From Variovorax fucosicus (GTDB taxonomy: Bacteria > Pseudomonadota > Gammaproteobacteria > Burkholderiales > Burkholderiaceae_C): a stretch of 64,000 nucleotides of DNA. The DNA lies in contig NZ_JASZYU010000005.1 in the NCBI RefSeq assembly GCF_030316825.1, forward strand, positions 46,001 to 110,000, in the 5' to 3' direction. Below the pieces are notes generated by a model. The model did not search any database. It was not told the origin of the DNA and worked only from the letters and a program-made list of their open reading frames with translations. The position numbers were made by a program, and so were the translations under genes. Shown in pieces: positions 51,138-60,267 of this stretch (the first letter of the stretch is position 1; each line of letters starts with the position of its first letter).

Positions 51138-51779
51138 TCATTCGAGGGGGAGATCCAGCACACCGCGTGCGCCGGAGCGCGCCTTCAGTTCGGCGAACCA
51201 GCGCTCCACGTTGGGCCAGGCCGGGTGCGTGTACTCGGCGGCTGGCAGGCCGAACCAGCGGTGCGCCTCGCAGCCGAGCGGAATGTCGGCCATCGTGAAG
51301 TTGTCGCCCAGCATGAAGCGGCGCGTGGCCAGGTGCGCGTCGAGCATCGCGAACAGCGGTTCGGTTGCGGTCACCGAGCGCGCAATCACCGCGAGATCGC
51401 GTTCGGCTGGCGGCACGCGGATCCATTGCCGGAAGGCGCCGGCGCTGGCGGGGTTCAAGGTGGTCTGCTGCCAGTCCATCCAGCGCTCGGCATCGAAGCG
51501 TTCGGCCAGCAGGTCGGGGTAGAGCCGGCCCGAGGAGTGCTTTGCGCACAGGTAGCGCACGATCACGTTCGATTCCCACAGCACCACGCGCTCGGCGCCT
51601 TCGCCGTCGTCGATCACCGGCACCAACGCGTTCGGATTCAGCGCAATGTATTCGGGCGTCTGCACCACGCCGTACTGGCCGCCGGCCTCGGTACGCTGGA
51701 AGTCGAGCGCAAGCTCCTGCGCGCACCAGACCACCTTGCGCACGTTGATCGAGCTGATGCGGCCCCAGATGTTGAGCAT
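51138..51779 (-). CDS. Glutathione S-transferase
   Basis: 213 residues. N-terminal thioredoxin-like domain (INVRKVVWCAQELALDFQ, NPNALVPVIDDG, LWESNVIVRYL) and C-terminal helical domain (FMLGDNFTMADIPLGCEAHR). INVRK in place of a catalytic Ser motif follows the bacterial beta/theta-like pattern. Detoxification or isomerisation; eight bases upstream of phzF. Confidence 0.93.
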   Translation of the reverse strand: MLNIWGRISSINVRKVVWCAQELALDFQRTEAGGQYGVVQTPEYIALNPNALVPVIDDGEGAERVVLWESNVIVRYLCAKHSSGRLYPDLLAERFDAERWMDWQQTTLNPASAGAFRQWIRVPPAERDLAVIARSVTATEPLFAMLDAHLATRRFMLGDNFTMADIPLGCEAHRWFGLPAAEYTHPAWPNVERWFAELKARSGARGVLDLPLE

Positions 51780-51833
51780 GTCGTTTCCTTTTTCGGGGTC
51801 AGCGGGTGGCGGGTCGCGAGGCCGAGCCTCCGA

Positions 51834-52460
51834 TCATGGCGCGGTTGCCGGTTCTGCGGGCTGCAAGTGTGGCGTGAGGTGGGACAGTGCGCGGGCCACG
51901 TACGCCTCCTTTTCGCCCACGGGCGCAACGTAGTGCAGTGCGCTGGCGGCTGCGTCGATGCCCTCGCTGCGCGCGATGATCCATGCGGCCAGGTAGGGTG
52001 CAGCCAGGCAGCCGCCGGCGGTCGCGACGTTGCCCTTCGCGAAGAAGGGCTGGTTGAGCACTTCGACCCCGGCCTCTTGTACCCAGGGCTTGGTCGTGAG
52101 ATCTGTGCATGCCGGCACCTTGCCCAGCAGCCCCAGCTTGGCGAGCAGCAGTGTGCCGGAGCACTGGGCGCCGATCAGCTGGCGTGCGGGGTTCATCTTG
52201 CGCAGCGCGTCCATGATCGCCGCGTCGGCCGCGATCTCGCGCGTGCGAATGCCGCTGCCGACGATCACTGCGTCGGCCGCAACCGCCTCGGCCAGTGTCG
52301 CCGTGGCATGCACGGTGATGCCGTTCATGGAGGTGACGGCCGCGGTTGGTGCCGCGAGCGTGACGCGCCAGCCGGCCTTCTTGACGCGGTTCAGCACGCC
52401 CAGCGCGATCAGCGAGTCGAGTTCGTTGAAGCCGTCGAAGGTAAGGATGGCGATATGCAT
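51834..52460 (-). CDS. DJ-1/PfpI family protein
   Basis: 208 residues. IAILTFDGFNELDSLIALGV opens the fold; LIGAQCSGTLLLAKLGLL contains the nucleophilic Cys after the strand-loop, as in class I amidotransferase-like members. Homologues include isonitrile hydratase-like and ThiJ/PfpI proteins. In the same - strand run as the aminotransferase and GST. Confidence 0.9.
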   Translation of the reverse strand: MHIAILTFDGFNELDSLIALGVLNRVKKAGWRVTLAAPTAAVTSMNGITVHATATLAEAVAADAVIVGSGIRTREIAADAAIMDALRKMNPARQLIGAQCSGTLLLAKLGLLGKVPACTDLTTKPWVQEAGVEVLNQPFFAKGNVATAGGCLAAPYLAAWIIARSEGIDAAASALHYVAPVGEKEAYVARALSHLTPHLQPAEPATAP

Positions 52461-52484
52461 CGTGACGTGCCCCTGCGTCGTGAC

Positions 52485-53696
52485 TCAGACCGGTTCGGGC
52501 GCGAGTTTGCGTTCGCCAAGCAGCGCCAGTTCTTCGCGCAGCGTCTGCGCCAGTGCGGCAATGGCGATGTCGATCTCGTCGACGTTCGCGGTCACGAACG
52601 ACAGGCGCATGGTGCGCGGATCGCCCTGGCCCGCGTAGAACGGCGCGCCCGGCACGAAGGCCACGTTGCGCTCGACCGCCTTGGGCAGCAGCGCCACCGT
52701 GTCGATGCCCTCTGGCATGCGCAGCCACAGGAACATGCCACCCGCGGGCACGTTGAACTTCACGTCCAGCCCCTTCATCTCGCGCTGCAACGCAGCCACC
52801 ATCGCATCGCGCTGGCGCTTGTAGAGCGCACGGATCGTCGGCACGTGGCGATCGAGAAAGTTGTCCTTCATCACCGACGACACCATGCGCTGCGTGAAGA
52901 TCGGTGTGTGCAGGTCGACCGCCTGCTTGGCCTGCAGCAGCTTGGGGTAGACGGCCTTCGGTGCCACCAGAAACCCGAGCCGCAAGCCCGGCGCCAGCAC
53001 CTTCGAGAACGAGCCCAGGTAGATGCAGCCTTCCGGGTTGCGTGCGGTCAACGGCAGCGGTGGCGCTTCGTCGAACCAGAGTTCGCCGTAGGGGTTGTCT
53101 TCGACGATCGGCAGGCCCGCTTTCGCGGCCGCCTGCGACACCGCCGCGCGACGCGCTTCGGTCATGGTGCGGCCGGTCGGGTTCTGGAAGTTGGGCAGCA
53201 GGTAGACGAAGCGCGCATCCGCGGCCTTGGCGAACAGGTCGTCGACGATCACGCCTTCATCGTCGCTCGCCACGCTCACCGGCACCGGCTCCATCGGGCC
53301 GAAGGCCTGCAGCGCACCGAGGTAGGTCGGCGTTTCGACCAGCACCGTGCTGCCCGGATCGAGCAGCACCTTGGCCACCAGGTCCAGCCCCTGTTGTGAG
53401 CCGGTGGTGATCAGCACCTGCGCCGGGTCGACGTTCCACGGCAGCATGTCGGCCACCGCCTGGCGCAGCGGGCCGTAGCCTTCGCTGGCGGCGTACTGGA
53501 GCGCGGCCTGGCCGTCGTTGTGCAGGACCTCGGCGCAGGCATCGGCAAAGGCCTGGATCGGGAAGGTCTTGGGCGAGGGCAGGCCGCCGGCCAGGCTGAT
53601 GATGCCGGGGCGCTCGGTGACCTTGAGAATCTCGCGCAGCACCGACGGGTTCATCTTCTCGGCGCGGGCGGCCAGCTTCCAGTTCAGGGGGGTCAT
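52485..53696 (-). CDS. PLP-dependent class I/II aminotransferase
   Basis: 403 residues. IISLAGGLPSPKTFP, QYAASEGYGPLRQAVADML, LLPNFQNPTGRTM, IVEDNPYGELWF and the Lys-bearing SFSKVLAPGLRLGFL identify a 2-aminoadipate/valine-type transaminase. Flanked by exporter genes on both sides in the same unit, suggesting amino-acid or amine disposal. Confidence 0.93.
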   Translation of the reverse strand: MTPLNWKLAARAEKMNPSVLREILKVTERPGIISLAGGLPSPKTFPIQAFADACAEVLHNDGQAALQYAASEGYGPLRQAVADMLPWNVDPAQVLITTGSQQGLDLVAKVLLDPGSTVLVETPTYLGALQAFGPMEPVPVSVASDDEGVIVDDLFAKAADARFVYLLPNFQNPTGRTMTEARRAAVSQAAAKAGLPIVEDNPYGELWFDEAPPLPLTARNPEGCIYLGSFSKVLAPGLRLGFLVAPKAVYPKLLQAKQAVDLHTPIFTQRMVSSVMKDNFLDRHVPTIRALYKRQRDAMVAALQREMKGLDVKFNVPAGGMFLWLRMPEGIDTVALLPKAVERNVAFVPGAPFYAGQGDPRTMRLSFVTANVDEIDIAIAALAQTLREELALLGERKLAPEPV

Positions 53697-53718
53697 GTGT
53701 TGTTCTCCGTTCGGTGGG

Positions 53719-54327
53719 TCAGTGAGTCAGCAAAGGATATAGCGAGGCCACCAGCGCCAGCGCGGCGAGGGTGTTGAAGACACGCAGGAAGGCGGGCCGC
53801 TGCAGGTGCCGGCGCATGCTGCTGCCGAACAGCGCCCATGAGCCGGTGCTGGGCATGTTGATGATGCCCATCACGCCGACCAGCGCCATCAGCTGCCACA
53901 GCGAATGGTGGGCCGGCAGGTAAGTGGTGATGGCGCCGAGCGCCATCACCCAGGCCTTCGGGTTGACCCATTGGAAGGCGGCCGCGGCGGCAAAGCCCAT
54001 GGGGCGCGCCCGCGGGGCCTCGCCCGCGGCCGCATCGGCGACCGGCTTGCTGCGAAAAATCTTCCAGGCCAGATACAGCATGTAGGCGCCGCCCGCGTAG
54101 CGCATCACGGTGTAGAGCACCGGGTAGCGCTCGAACACCGTGCCGAGCCCCATGCCCATCAGCACGATCATCAGGCAGAAGCCCACCGTGATGCCCGTCA
54201 TGTGCGGCAGCGATCGGGCCAGGCCGAAGTTCACGCCGGACGCCAGCATCATGGTGTTGTTGGGCCCGGGCGTGATCGAGCTGACAAAGGCGAAGAGGCA
54301 GAACGCCAGCCAGGTTTCGGCGCTCAT
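53719..54327 (-). CDS. LysE family exporter
   Basis: 202 residues. LAFCLFAFVSSITPGPNNTM with the TPGPN motif, and FQWVNPKAWVMALGAI. Overlaps the EamA gene by four bases and precedes the aminotransferase by 22 bases. Amino-acid-type substrate inferred. Confidence 0.9.
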   Translation of the reverse strand: MSAETWLAFCLFAFVSSITPGPNNTMMLASGVNFGLARSLPHMTGITVGFCLMIVLMGMGLGTVFERYPVLYTVMRYAGGAYMLYLAWKIFRSKPVADAAAGEAPRARPMGFAAAAAFQWVNPKAWVMALGAITTYLPAHHSLWQLMALVGVMGIINMPSTGSWALFGSSMRRHLQRPAFLRVFNTLAALALVASLYPLLTH

Positions 54328-55280
54328 GGTGCGGGCGCCTCCGGTGCCGGCTTGAAGGGCGCGGGCTGCCGCCCCGCGGACGGCTGCGACAGCCGCTTGC
54401 CGGCCACCACCGTCGCCACCACCGCCGCCGCAAAGCCGAGCGTGACCACATCGAGGGGCTCGCCGAGCAACGGGATCGACGCCAGGATCGACAGGAACGG
54501 CTGCAGCAGCTGCGTCTGGCTCACCCGCAGCGCGCCACCGAGCGCCAGGCCGCGGTACCAGGCAAAGAAGCCGATCCACATCGAGAACACGCCGACGTAG
54601 ACGAAGCCGGCCCAGGCCGAGGCCGCCACCGGTTGCTGCGGCCACAGCGCGAAGGTTGCCGGCAGCGTGACCGGCAGCGCCATCGCGCAGACCCAGCAGA
54701 TCACGCGCTCGGCGCCCAGCGCCGGCGTGACCTGCGAGCCGTAGATGTAGCCGAACGACGCGGCGATGACCGCGCCGACCAGCAGCAGATCCGCCCATTC
54801 CAGCCCGAAGCCGTGGCCGTGCTGCTGCGCGCGCAACACCGAGAACACCACCACCAGCAGGCTGCCGACCACAGCGCAGATCCAGAAGCCGAGCCGCGCG
54901 CGCTGGTGCAGCACCCAGGCTGCGACCATGGCCGACACCAACGGCAGCAGGGCGGTGATGACGGCGGCATGGCTGGCCGTGACCACGCGCAGCGCATAGC
55001 CCAGCAGCAGCGGGTAGCCGACCGCGTTGCCCAACAGGGCCAGGCCGAGCGGTTTCCAGTGGTGCGGCGCGGGGCGCGGCGAACGCGTGGCAACCAGGAA
55101 GATCACCGACAGCACGCCGGCCAGCGCGGCGCGGCCGAGCGTGACGAACCAGGGCGAGAGTTGCGGCGCCTCGGCTGTGCCGGTGGCCAGGCGCGTCATC
55201 GGCAGCGTGACGGCGAAGAAAGCCACGCCCAGCACGCCAAGCCACATACCGAGGGTTTCGTCCTTGATCTTGATGCTCAT
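54324..55280 (-). CDS. EamA/DMT family exporter
   Basis: 318 residues, ten transmembrane segments in two EamA repeats (WLGVLGVAFFAVTLPMTRLA; LLLVGAVIAASFGYIYGSQV; GGALRVSQTQLLQPFLSILA). Overlaps LysE genes on both sides by four bases each, so the three exporters are translationally linked. Confidence 0.9.
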   Translation of the reverse strand: MSIKIKDETLGMWLGVLGVAFFAVTLPMTRLATGTAEAPQLSPWFVTLGRAALAGVLSVIFLVATRSPRPAPHHWKPLGLALLGNAVGYPLLLGYALRVVTASHAAVITALLPLVSAMVAAWVLHQRARLGFWICAVVGSLLVVVFSVLRAQQHGHGFGLEWADLLLVGAVIAASFGYIYGSQVTPALGAERVICWVCAMALPVTLPATFALWPQQPVAASAWAGFVYVGVFSMWIGFFAWYRGLALGGALRVSQTQLLQPFLSILASIPLLGEPLDVVTLGFAAAVVATVVAGKRLSQPSAGRQPAPFKPAPEAPAP

Positions 55281-55876
55281 ACCGTCACCATCCACCAGGC
55301 GGTCAGCACCAGCACGGCGGCCATCGCGCGGTTGAACCAGAGCAGCCGGCGGCCATGCACCAGCCAGTTGCGCAGCAGCGACCCGGCCAGCGCGTAGACG
55401 AAGTTGCTGGTGAAGGCATAGACCAGCATCACCGGCGCGACGATCGCGAAGCGCTGCCAGGGATCGGGTTGCCCCGCGATCCAGCCGGCCACCAGCGTGA
55501 GCGCCAGCAGCCAGGCCTTGATGTTGAGGAACTGCAGCATCACGCCCTGGCCGAAACCGACGTCGAGCCGCCTGCCTTCGGCACTGCCGAGCGTGCCGCT
55601 GCCGCTCAGTTTGAAGGCCAGCCACAGCAGATAGGCCACCCCGAGCGCCTTGATGACCACGCGCAGCGCGGGCTCCGCCATCACCAGCGCACCGACACCG
55701 GCTGCGCAGAACGCGAGCAGCAGGCTCCAGCCCACCGGCACCGCAAGGATGAAGCGCATCGCGCGCGGCAGGCCGCCGTTGGCCGCGAGTGCGGTCGACA
55801 GCGTGGTGTTGGGCCCCGGCGAGAAACTCATCGCGGTGGCCAGCACCAGCAACGCGGTGAATTCTTGCCAGTTCAT
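55277..55876 (-). CDS. LysE family exporter, first gene of the unit
   Basis: 199 residues. LLVLATAMSFSPGPNTTLST carries the SPGPN form of the LysE motif; LQFLNIKAWLLALTLVAGWI follows. Divergent from the MocR regulator across a 98-base gap with dyads. First of nine - strand genes with gaps of at most 54 bases. Confidence 0.9.
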   Translation of the reverse strand: MNWQEFTALLVLATAMSFSPGPNTTLSTALAANGGLPRAMRFILAVPVGWSLLLAFCAAGVGALVMAEPALRVVIKALGVAYLLWLAFKLSGSGTLGSAEGRRLDVGFGQGVMLQFLNIKAWLLALTLVAGWIAGQPDPWQRFAIVAPVMLVYAFTSNFVYALAGSLLRNWLVHGRRLLWFNRAMAAVLVLTAWWMVTV

Positions 55877-55890
55877 GGCACAGACTCTAA

Positions 55891-55945
55891 ACTGATGACC
55901 ATTACAGTACCAATACAGATGGTCGAACAATGGGCTAGTCTGTAT
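55891..55945. promoter_or_regulatory. MocR-LysE divergent operator region
   Basis: Nested dyads and repeats between the divergent genes: GACCAT (55897-55902) with ATGGTC (55919-55924); ATACAGA (55913-55919) with TCTGTAT (55939-55945); and TACAG direct repeats at 55903-55907 and 55914-55918, one helical turn apart. MocR regulators often bind such repeats in the divergent gap with their target. Confidence 0.55.
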
Positions 55946-55974
55946 CGGCTCGACCAGGGACACAGAAGACGCCC

Positions 55975-57375
55975 ATGCTGACACGAACCTCGACCCAATC
56001 GCTGACCGAGCAACTGGCGGCCCGCTTTGCCGAGCGCATCCGCAACCGCCTTTTGCCGCCGGGTACCCGTCTGCCCTCGGTGCGCGAATGCGCGCGCCAG
56101 CAGGGCGTGAGCCCGCACACGGTGGTGGCTGCGTACGACCAGTTGCTTGCGCAGGGCCTGGTCGAGGCGCGGCGGCAACGCGGGTTTTACGTGCGTGATT
56201 CCGCGGCGGCGGTGCAGGAAGGGCGGGCGCAAGGCGCCGTCAAATCGGTGGCGATGCCGCTGCCCGTCGATGCCAGCTCGCTGATCCGCGGCATGTTCCA
56301 CCGCCAGAGCGACAAGCCACAGCCCGGCATGGGCGTGTTTCCGCCGGACTGGATGGAGTCGACCTTCCTGCCGACCTCGCTGCGCCGGCTGACGGGCACG
56401 CGTGCGTTGCAGGAGCTGTCGCTGCAGTACGGCGAGCCGGCCGGCGATGCGGCGCTGCGCCGCAGCCTGTCGCAAAAGCTGGTCAGCATCAATGTGCCGG
56501 CCGGGCCGGAGCAGATCATCACCACCATCGGCGCCACGCACGCGCTCGACATCGTGAGCCGGACGCTGCTGCGCGCGGGGGATCCGGTGATGGTCGAGGA
56601 GCCGGGCTGGGCGATCGAGTTCGCGCGGCTCGAGTCGCTTGGCATGCGGGTGCTGCCGGTACCGCGCCGCGCCGACGGGCCGGATCTGGATGTGATGGCG
56701 CAGTACTGCGAGGCGCACGCGCCGAAGTTGTTCGTGAGCGTGAGCGTGTTCCACAACCCGACCGGCTATTGCCTCACGCCCGGCAGCGCGCACCGCGTGT
56801 TGCAGCTGGCCAACCAGCACGACTTTCACATCGTCGAGGACGACACCTACAGCCATCTGGCGCCCGAGCACGCCACGCGCCTGTGCGCGCTCGACGGACT
56901 GCAGCGAACCATCTATGTGAGCGGCTTTGCCAAGATCCTCGCGCCTAACTGGCGCATCGGTTTCCTGGCCGCGCCCCCGGCGGTGTTCGGCCGGTTGCTG
57001 GAAACCAAGCTGCTCGCCACGCTGACCACGCCCGCGCTGTTCGAGCGCGCGCTGGCCTGGTGCATCGACCAGGGGCAACTGCGCCGCCACGCCGACCGCA
57101 TCCGCATCCGGCTGGACGGCGCCCGCGCCCGCACCGTGAAGCTGGCGCTGTCGCATGGCTGCACTTTCGTGTCGGAGCCGGCGGGGCTGTTCGGCTGGGT
57201 CGATACGGGCGTCGACACCGATGCGCTGACGCAGCGCATGCTGGACGAGGGCTACCTGCTGGCACCGGGCTCGCTGTTCCATGCGCGTCGGCGGCCGTCG
57301 ACGTTGATGCGGATCAACTTTGCGACGGCGCAGGATGCGGAGTTCTGGAAGGTGTTTGGGCGGGTGCGGGGTTAG
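55975..57375 (+). CDS. MocR-type GntR regulator with aminotransferase domain
   Basis: 466 residues. GntR winged helix (RFAERIRNRLLPPGTRLPSV, CARQQGVSPHTVVAAYDQL) joined to a class I aminotransferase-like domain (IITTIGATHALDIVSRTLL, VFHNPTGYCL, and GFAKILAPNWRIGF with the PLP Lys). MocR proteins bind PLP and amino compounds rather than catalyse. It probably controls the divergent exporter unit. Confidence 0.93.
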   Translation: MLTRTSTQSLTEQLAARFAERIRNRLLPPGTRLPSVRECARQQGVSPHTVVAAYDQLLAQGLVEARRQRGFYVRDSAAAVQEGRAQGAVKSVAMPLPVDASSLIRGMFHRQSDKPQPGMGVFPPDWMESTFLPTSLRRLTGTRALQELSLQYGEPAGDAALRRSLSQKLVSINVPAGPEQIITTIGATHALDIVSRTLLRAGDPVMVEEPGWAIEFARLESLGMRVLPVPRRADGPDLDVMAQYCEAHAPKLFVSVSVFHNPTGYCLTPGSAHRVLQLANQHDFHIVEDDTYSHLAPEHATRLCALDGLQRTIYVSGFAKILAPNWRIGFLAAPPAVFGRLLETKLLATLTTPALFERALAWCIDQGQLRRHADRIRIRLDGARARTVKLALSHGCTFVSEPAGLFGWVDTGVDTDALTQRMLDEGYLLAPGSLFHARRRPSTLMRINFATAQDAEFWKVFGRVRG

Positions 57376-57464
57376 TTTCGACGTGCCTCGTGGGGGGGCG
57401 CCCGGTGTGCGGTACGGGCTGGCCGACCCTGCTGCGCCGGCCGACGCACCCCCGCACCAATTAG

Positions 57465-58379
57465 TCAAGCAACCCGCAGCGACCCCATCCGCTCCACGAT
57501 CAGGTCGTGCAGGGTCTGCGCCGCCACCGACAAACTGCCTTCGCGCCGCTGCACCAGATAGATCGTGCGCGTCAGTCCCGGCACCGGCAGGGGCCGCGTC
57601 ACCAGCGTCTCGCGTCGGAAGTGGAACAGCGTCAGCGCCGGCACCACGCTGATGCCGATGCCGGCCTCGACCAGGCCCATCACGGTTGCGAGATGCTCCA
57701 CCTCGAACACGGCGTTCAGGCGCAGCGGATGCAGCGCCGCGTCGAGCGACTGGCGCACGCTGCTGTTGCGCGCCATCTGGATGAAGGGCCAGGGCGCGAG
57801 TTGCCGGGCGGTGAGCTTGGGCACCTTGGCGAGGGGATGGTCGGCGCGGCAAACCAGGTGGAAGCGGTCGCTGCAGAGCTTGCGGCCTCGCAGGTCGCTG
57901 GCTGCGGCAGCGCCAGCCCCGGTGGCCGCGAGCGCGAAGTCGGCCTGGTGGCTGCGCAACTGCGCGATGCAGGCGTCCGACAGTGCGTCGTGCAGTTCGA
58001 CCGTGATGCCGGGCCAGGCCTGCATGAACTCGGCCAGGATCGCGGGCAACCAGCCGGCCGCGAGCGAGGGCAGTGCGGCGATGCTCACGCGGCCCTTGCG
58101 CCGCTCCACGTGGTCGGCCAGGTCGCCGATCGCGCGCTGCATGTCGTCGAGCAGGCGCGCTGCCGAGGCCTCGAACAACCGGCCCTCGGGCGTGAGATGC
58201 ACGCTGCGCGTGTCGCGGTCGAACAGGCGCGCGCCCAGTGCGTCTTCGAGCGTGCGTATCAGCGCACTGAATGCGGGCTGCGACAGGTGGCACGACTGTG
58301 CCGCGCGCGTGAAGTTGCGCTGATCGGCCAGTGCCGCGAAGGCTCGCAGTTGGCGGGCGGAAAGATCAGGCGCGGACAT
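57465..58379 (-). CDS. LysR-family regulator divergent from atuA
   Basis: 304 residues: helix-turn-helix (LADQRNFTRAAQSCHLSQPA with LEDALGARLFDRD) and effector domain (GRVSIAALPSLAAGWLPAIL). Divergent from the AtuA-Bug genes, which it likely regulates; the dyad at 58398-58418 is a candidate site. Convergent with the MocR gene, with no terminator visible between. Confidence 0.93.
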   Translation of the reverse strand: MSAPDLSARQLRAFAALADQRNFTRAAQSCHLSQPAFSALIRTLEDALGARLFDRDTRSVHLTPEGRLFEASAARLLDDMQRAIGDLADHVERRKGRVSIAALPSLAAGWLPAILAEFMQAWPGITVELHDALSDACIAQLRSHQADFALAATGAGAAAASDLRGRKLCSDRFHLVCRADHPLAKVPKLTARQLAPWPFIQMARNSSVRQSLDAALHPLRLNAVFEVEHLATVMGLVEAGIGISVVPALTLFHFRRETLVTRPLPVPGLTRTIYLVQRREGSLSVAAQTLHDLIVERMGSLRVA

Positions 58380-58397
58380 TGATCTGGAATTTGGATG

Positions 58398-58418
58398 AAT
58401 CGATCTGAACTTTCGATT
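58398..58418. promoter_or_regulatory. Dyad AATCGA-N9-TCGATT, putative LysR site
   Basis: A 6-bp-arm dyad 19-39 bases upstream of the LysR start codon and about 65 upstream of atuA. Symmetry and position suit autoregulation by the LysR protein; it also lies where it could activate atuA. Confidence 0.45.
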
Positions 58419-58482
58419 TTACGGATGGCAGGCATACGCCTACATTCGGCGCCACAAAGAGACCGACAAGAGACAAACCAGA

Positions 58483-59865
58483 ATGACAGCCAAGCCCTCG
58501 CTTCCCCCGCCGCTGCTGATCGGCTGCGCGGCCGGTTTCTCCGGCGACCGCACCGATGCCGCCGGCCCGGTGGTCGACACGCTGATCGCCCGGCTCGCCA
58601 CGGGCCCGGCCGGGCAGCGCGCCTTCCTGATCTTCGAAACGCTGGCCGAGCGCACATTGGCGCTGGCCCAACTGCGGCGCCGCGCCGACCCCGAAGCCGG
58701 CTACGAGCCGCTGCTCGATGCGATGCTGCGGCCGGTGCTGGCGCGCTGCCTGGCGCACGGCATTCGCATCGTGAGCAACTTCGGCGCGGCGAATCCGCGC
58801 GCCGCGGCGCGGCACATCGCGCGCCTCGCCCGCGAACTCGGCGCGCCGGCGCCGCGCATTGCGGTGGTGGAGGGCGACGACCTGTCGGCGCCAGCCCAGC
58901 GCGACCTGCTGCGTGCCGAGCTCGGCGCGCAACTGGACGGGCTGCGCATCGTCAGCGCCAACGCCTACATCGGCGCCGAGCCGATCGCTGCCGCGCTCGA
59001 TGCGGGCGCGCAGATCGTGGTGTGCGGCCGCGTGGCCGACCCGTCGCTCACCGTCGGGCCGGCGATGTCGCACTTCGGCTGGCGCGCAGACGACTGGGAA
59101 AAGCTCGGCCGCGCAACCATGGCCGGCCACTTGCTCGAATGCGGCGCGCAGGTCTGCGGCGGGTACTTCGCCGATCCCGGCTTCAAGGATGTGCCGGGCC
59201 TGGCCGACGTGGGCTTTCCGATTGCCGAGATCGAAGCCGATGGCCGCTGCACAGTCGGCAAGTCCGACGGCACCGGCGGGTTCGTGACCGAGGCGACCGT
59301 GAAGGAGCAATTGCTTTACGAGGTGCACGACCCGGTGGCCTACCTGACACCCGATGTCATCGCCGACATCGGCGAGGCCGAGGTGCAGGCCGCGGGCGCG
59401 GATCGCGTCGCACTCACGGGCGTGCGCGGCCATGCGCGGCCGACCCACTACAAGGTCAACGTCTGCCACGAGGGCGGCTGGCTGGCCGAGGGCGAGATCT
59501 CGTACGCCGGCCCGCGCGCCGAGGCGCGCGCGCGGCTCGCGGCCGATGTGCTGCGAAGCCGGCTCGCCGGCCTCGCGCTGCGGGTCGACCTGATCGGCGC
59601 AATCAGCATCCTGGCAGACGATGCCGGCCGCGCGCTCGCAGCCACGCCCGACGGCGGCGCGCGCGACGTGCGCCTGCGCGTCGCAGCCACGCACGACGAC
59701 CGCGCCGAGGCCGAGCGGCTGGGGCGCGAGGTGATGGCGCTCTACACCTGTGGCCCGGCCGGCGGTGGCGGCGTGCGCAGCACGCTCACGCCCCGGCTCA
59801 ACACGATCTCGTGCCTGTTGCCGCGCGACGCGGTGCCCGTGCGCTTCGAAATGATGGCCGCATGA
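58483..59865 (+). CDS. AtuA family protein (acyclic terpene utilisation)
   Basis: 460 residues. LLIGCAAGFSGDRTDAAGPV, RIVSNFGAANPRAAARHIAR, VSANAYIGAEPIAAALDAGA, IVVCGRVADPSLTVGPAMSH and CGAQVCGGYFADPG are AtuA signatures. AtuA proteins are needed for citronellol/geraniol degradation in pseudomonads, but in this order of bacteria they often sit in other acyl-CoA catabolic loci. ATG overlap with the next gene. Confidence 0.9.
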   Translation: MTAKPSLPPPLLIGCAAGFSGDRTDAAGPVVDTLIARLATGPAGQRAFLIFETLAERTLALAQLRRRADPEAGYEPLLDAMLRPVLARCLAHGIRIVSNFGAANPRAAARHIARLARELGAPAPRIAVVEGDDLSAPAQRDLLRAELGAQLDGLRIVSANAYIGAEPIAAALDAGAQIVVCGRVADPSLTVGPAMSHFGWRADDWEKLGRATMAGHLLECGAQVCGGYFADPGFKDVPGLADVGFPIAEIEADGRCTVGKSDGTGGFVTEATVKEQLLYEVHDPVAYLTPDVIADIGEAEVQAAGADRVALTGVRGHARPTHYKVNVCHEGGWLAEGEISYAGPRAEARARLAADVLRSRLAGLALRVDLIGAISILADDAGRALAATPDGGARDVRLRVAATHDDRAEAERLGREVMALYTCGPAGGGGVRSTLTPRLNTISCLLPRDAVPVRFEMMAA

Positions 59866-60224
59866 CGACGATCCCCGTTCCCCTCTACCGCGCGGCGCAC
59901 GGCCGCACCGGCGACAAGGGCGACCGCTCCAACATCAGCGTGATCGCCTGGCACCCGGCGCTGTGGCCGCTGCTGGTGGAGCAGGTCACGCCCGAGGCCG
60001 TGGCGGCGCAGTTCCGTCATCGTGCGCCGAGCCGTGTGCAGCGTTTCGTGCTGCCGAAGCTGCAGGCGATGAACTTCGTGCTCGATGCGGTGCTCGACGG
60101 CGGCGTCAACGACGCGCTCAACCTCGACACCCACGGCAAGTCGCTTTCGTTCCTGCTGCTCGAGTTGCCGATCCAGGTGCCGCCCGCGTTGCAACACCTG
60201 CTGGCCGGCCCGCCCGAAGGCTGA
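59862..60224 (+). CDS. AtuA-associated small protein
   Basis: 120 residues: AHGRTGDKGDRSNISVIAWH and LNFVLDAVL-type core with GGVNDALNLDTHGKSLSFLL, the small partner regularly found after AtuA. It overlaps atuA by four bases. Probably a subunit of the same enzyme. Confidence 0.9.
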   Translation: MTTIPVPLYRAAHGRTGDKGDRSNISVIAWHPALWPLLVEQVTPEAVAAQFRHRAPSRVQRFVLPKLQAMNFVLDAVLDGGVNDALNLDTHGKSLSFLLLELPIQVPPALQHLLAGPPEG

Positions 60225-60267
60225 TCTCGCTTCTTTTTTAGTGACAAACCATCCGGAGACAAGAACC

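Noticed and set aside
55873..58293. An 806-codon - strand frame opposite the MocR gene
   Set aside because: It has no start with a ribosome site and low-complexity composition; MocR and LysR frames explain the DNA.
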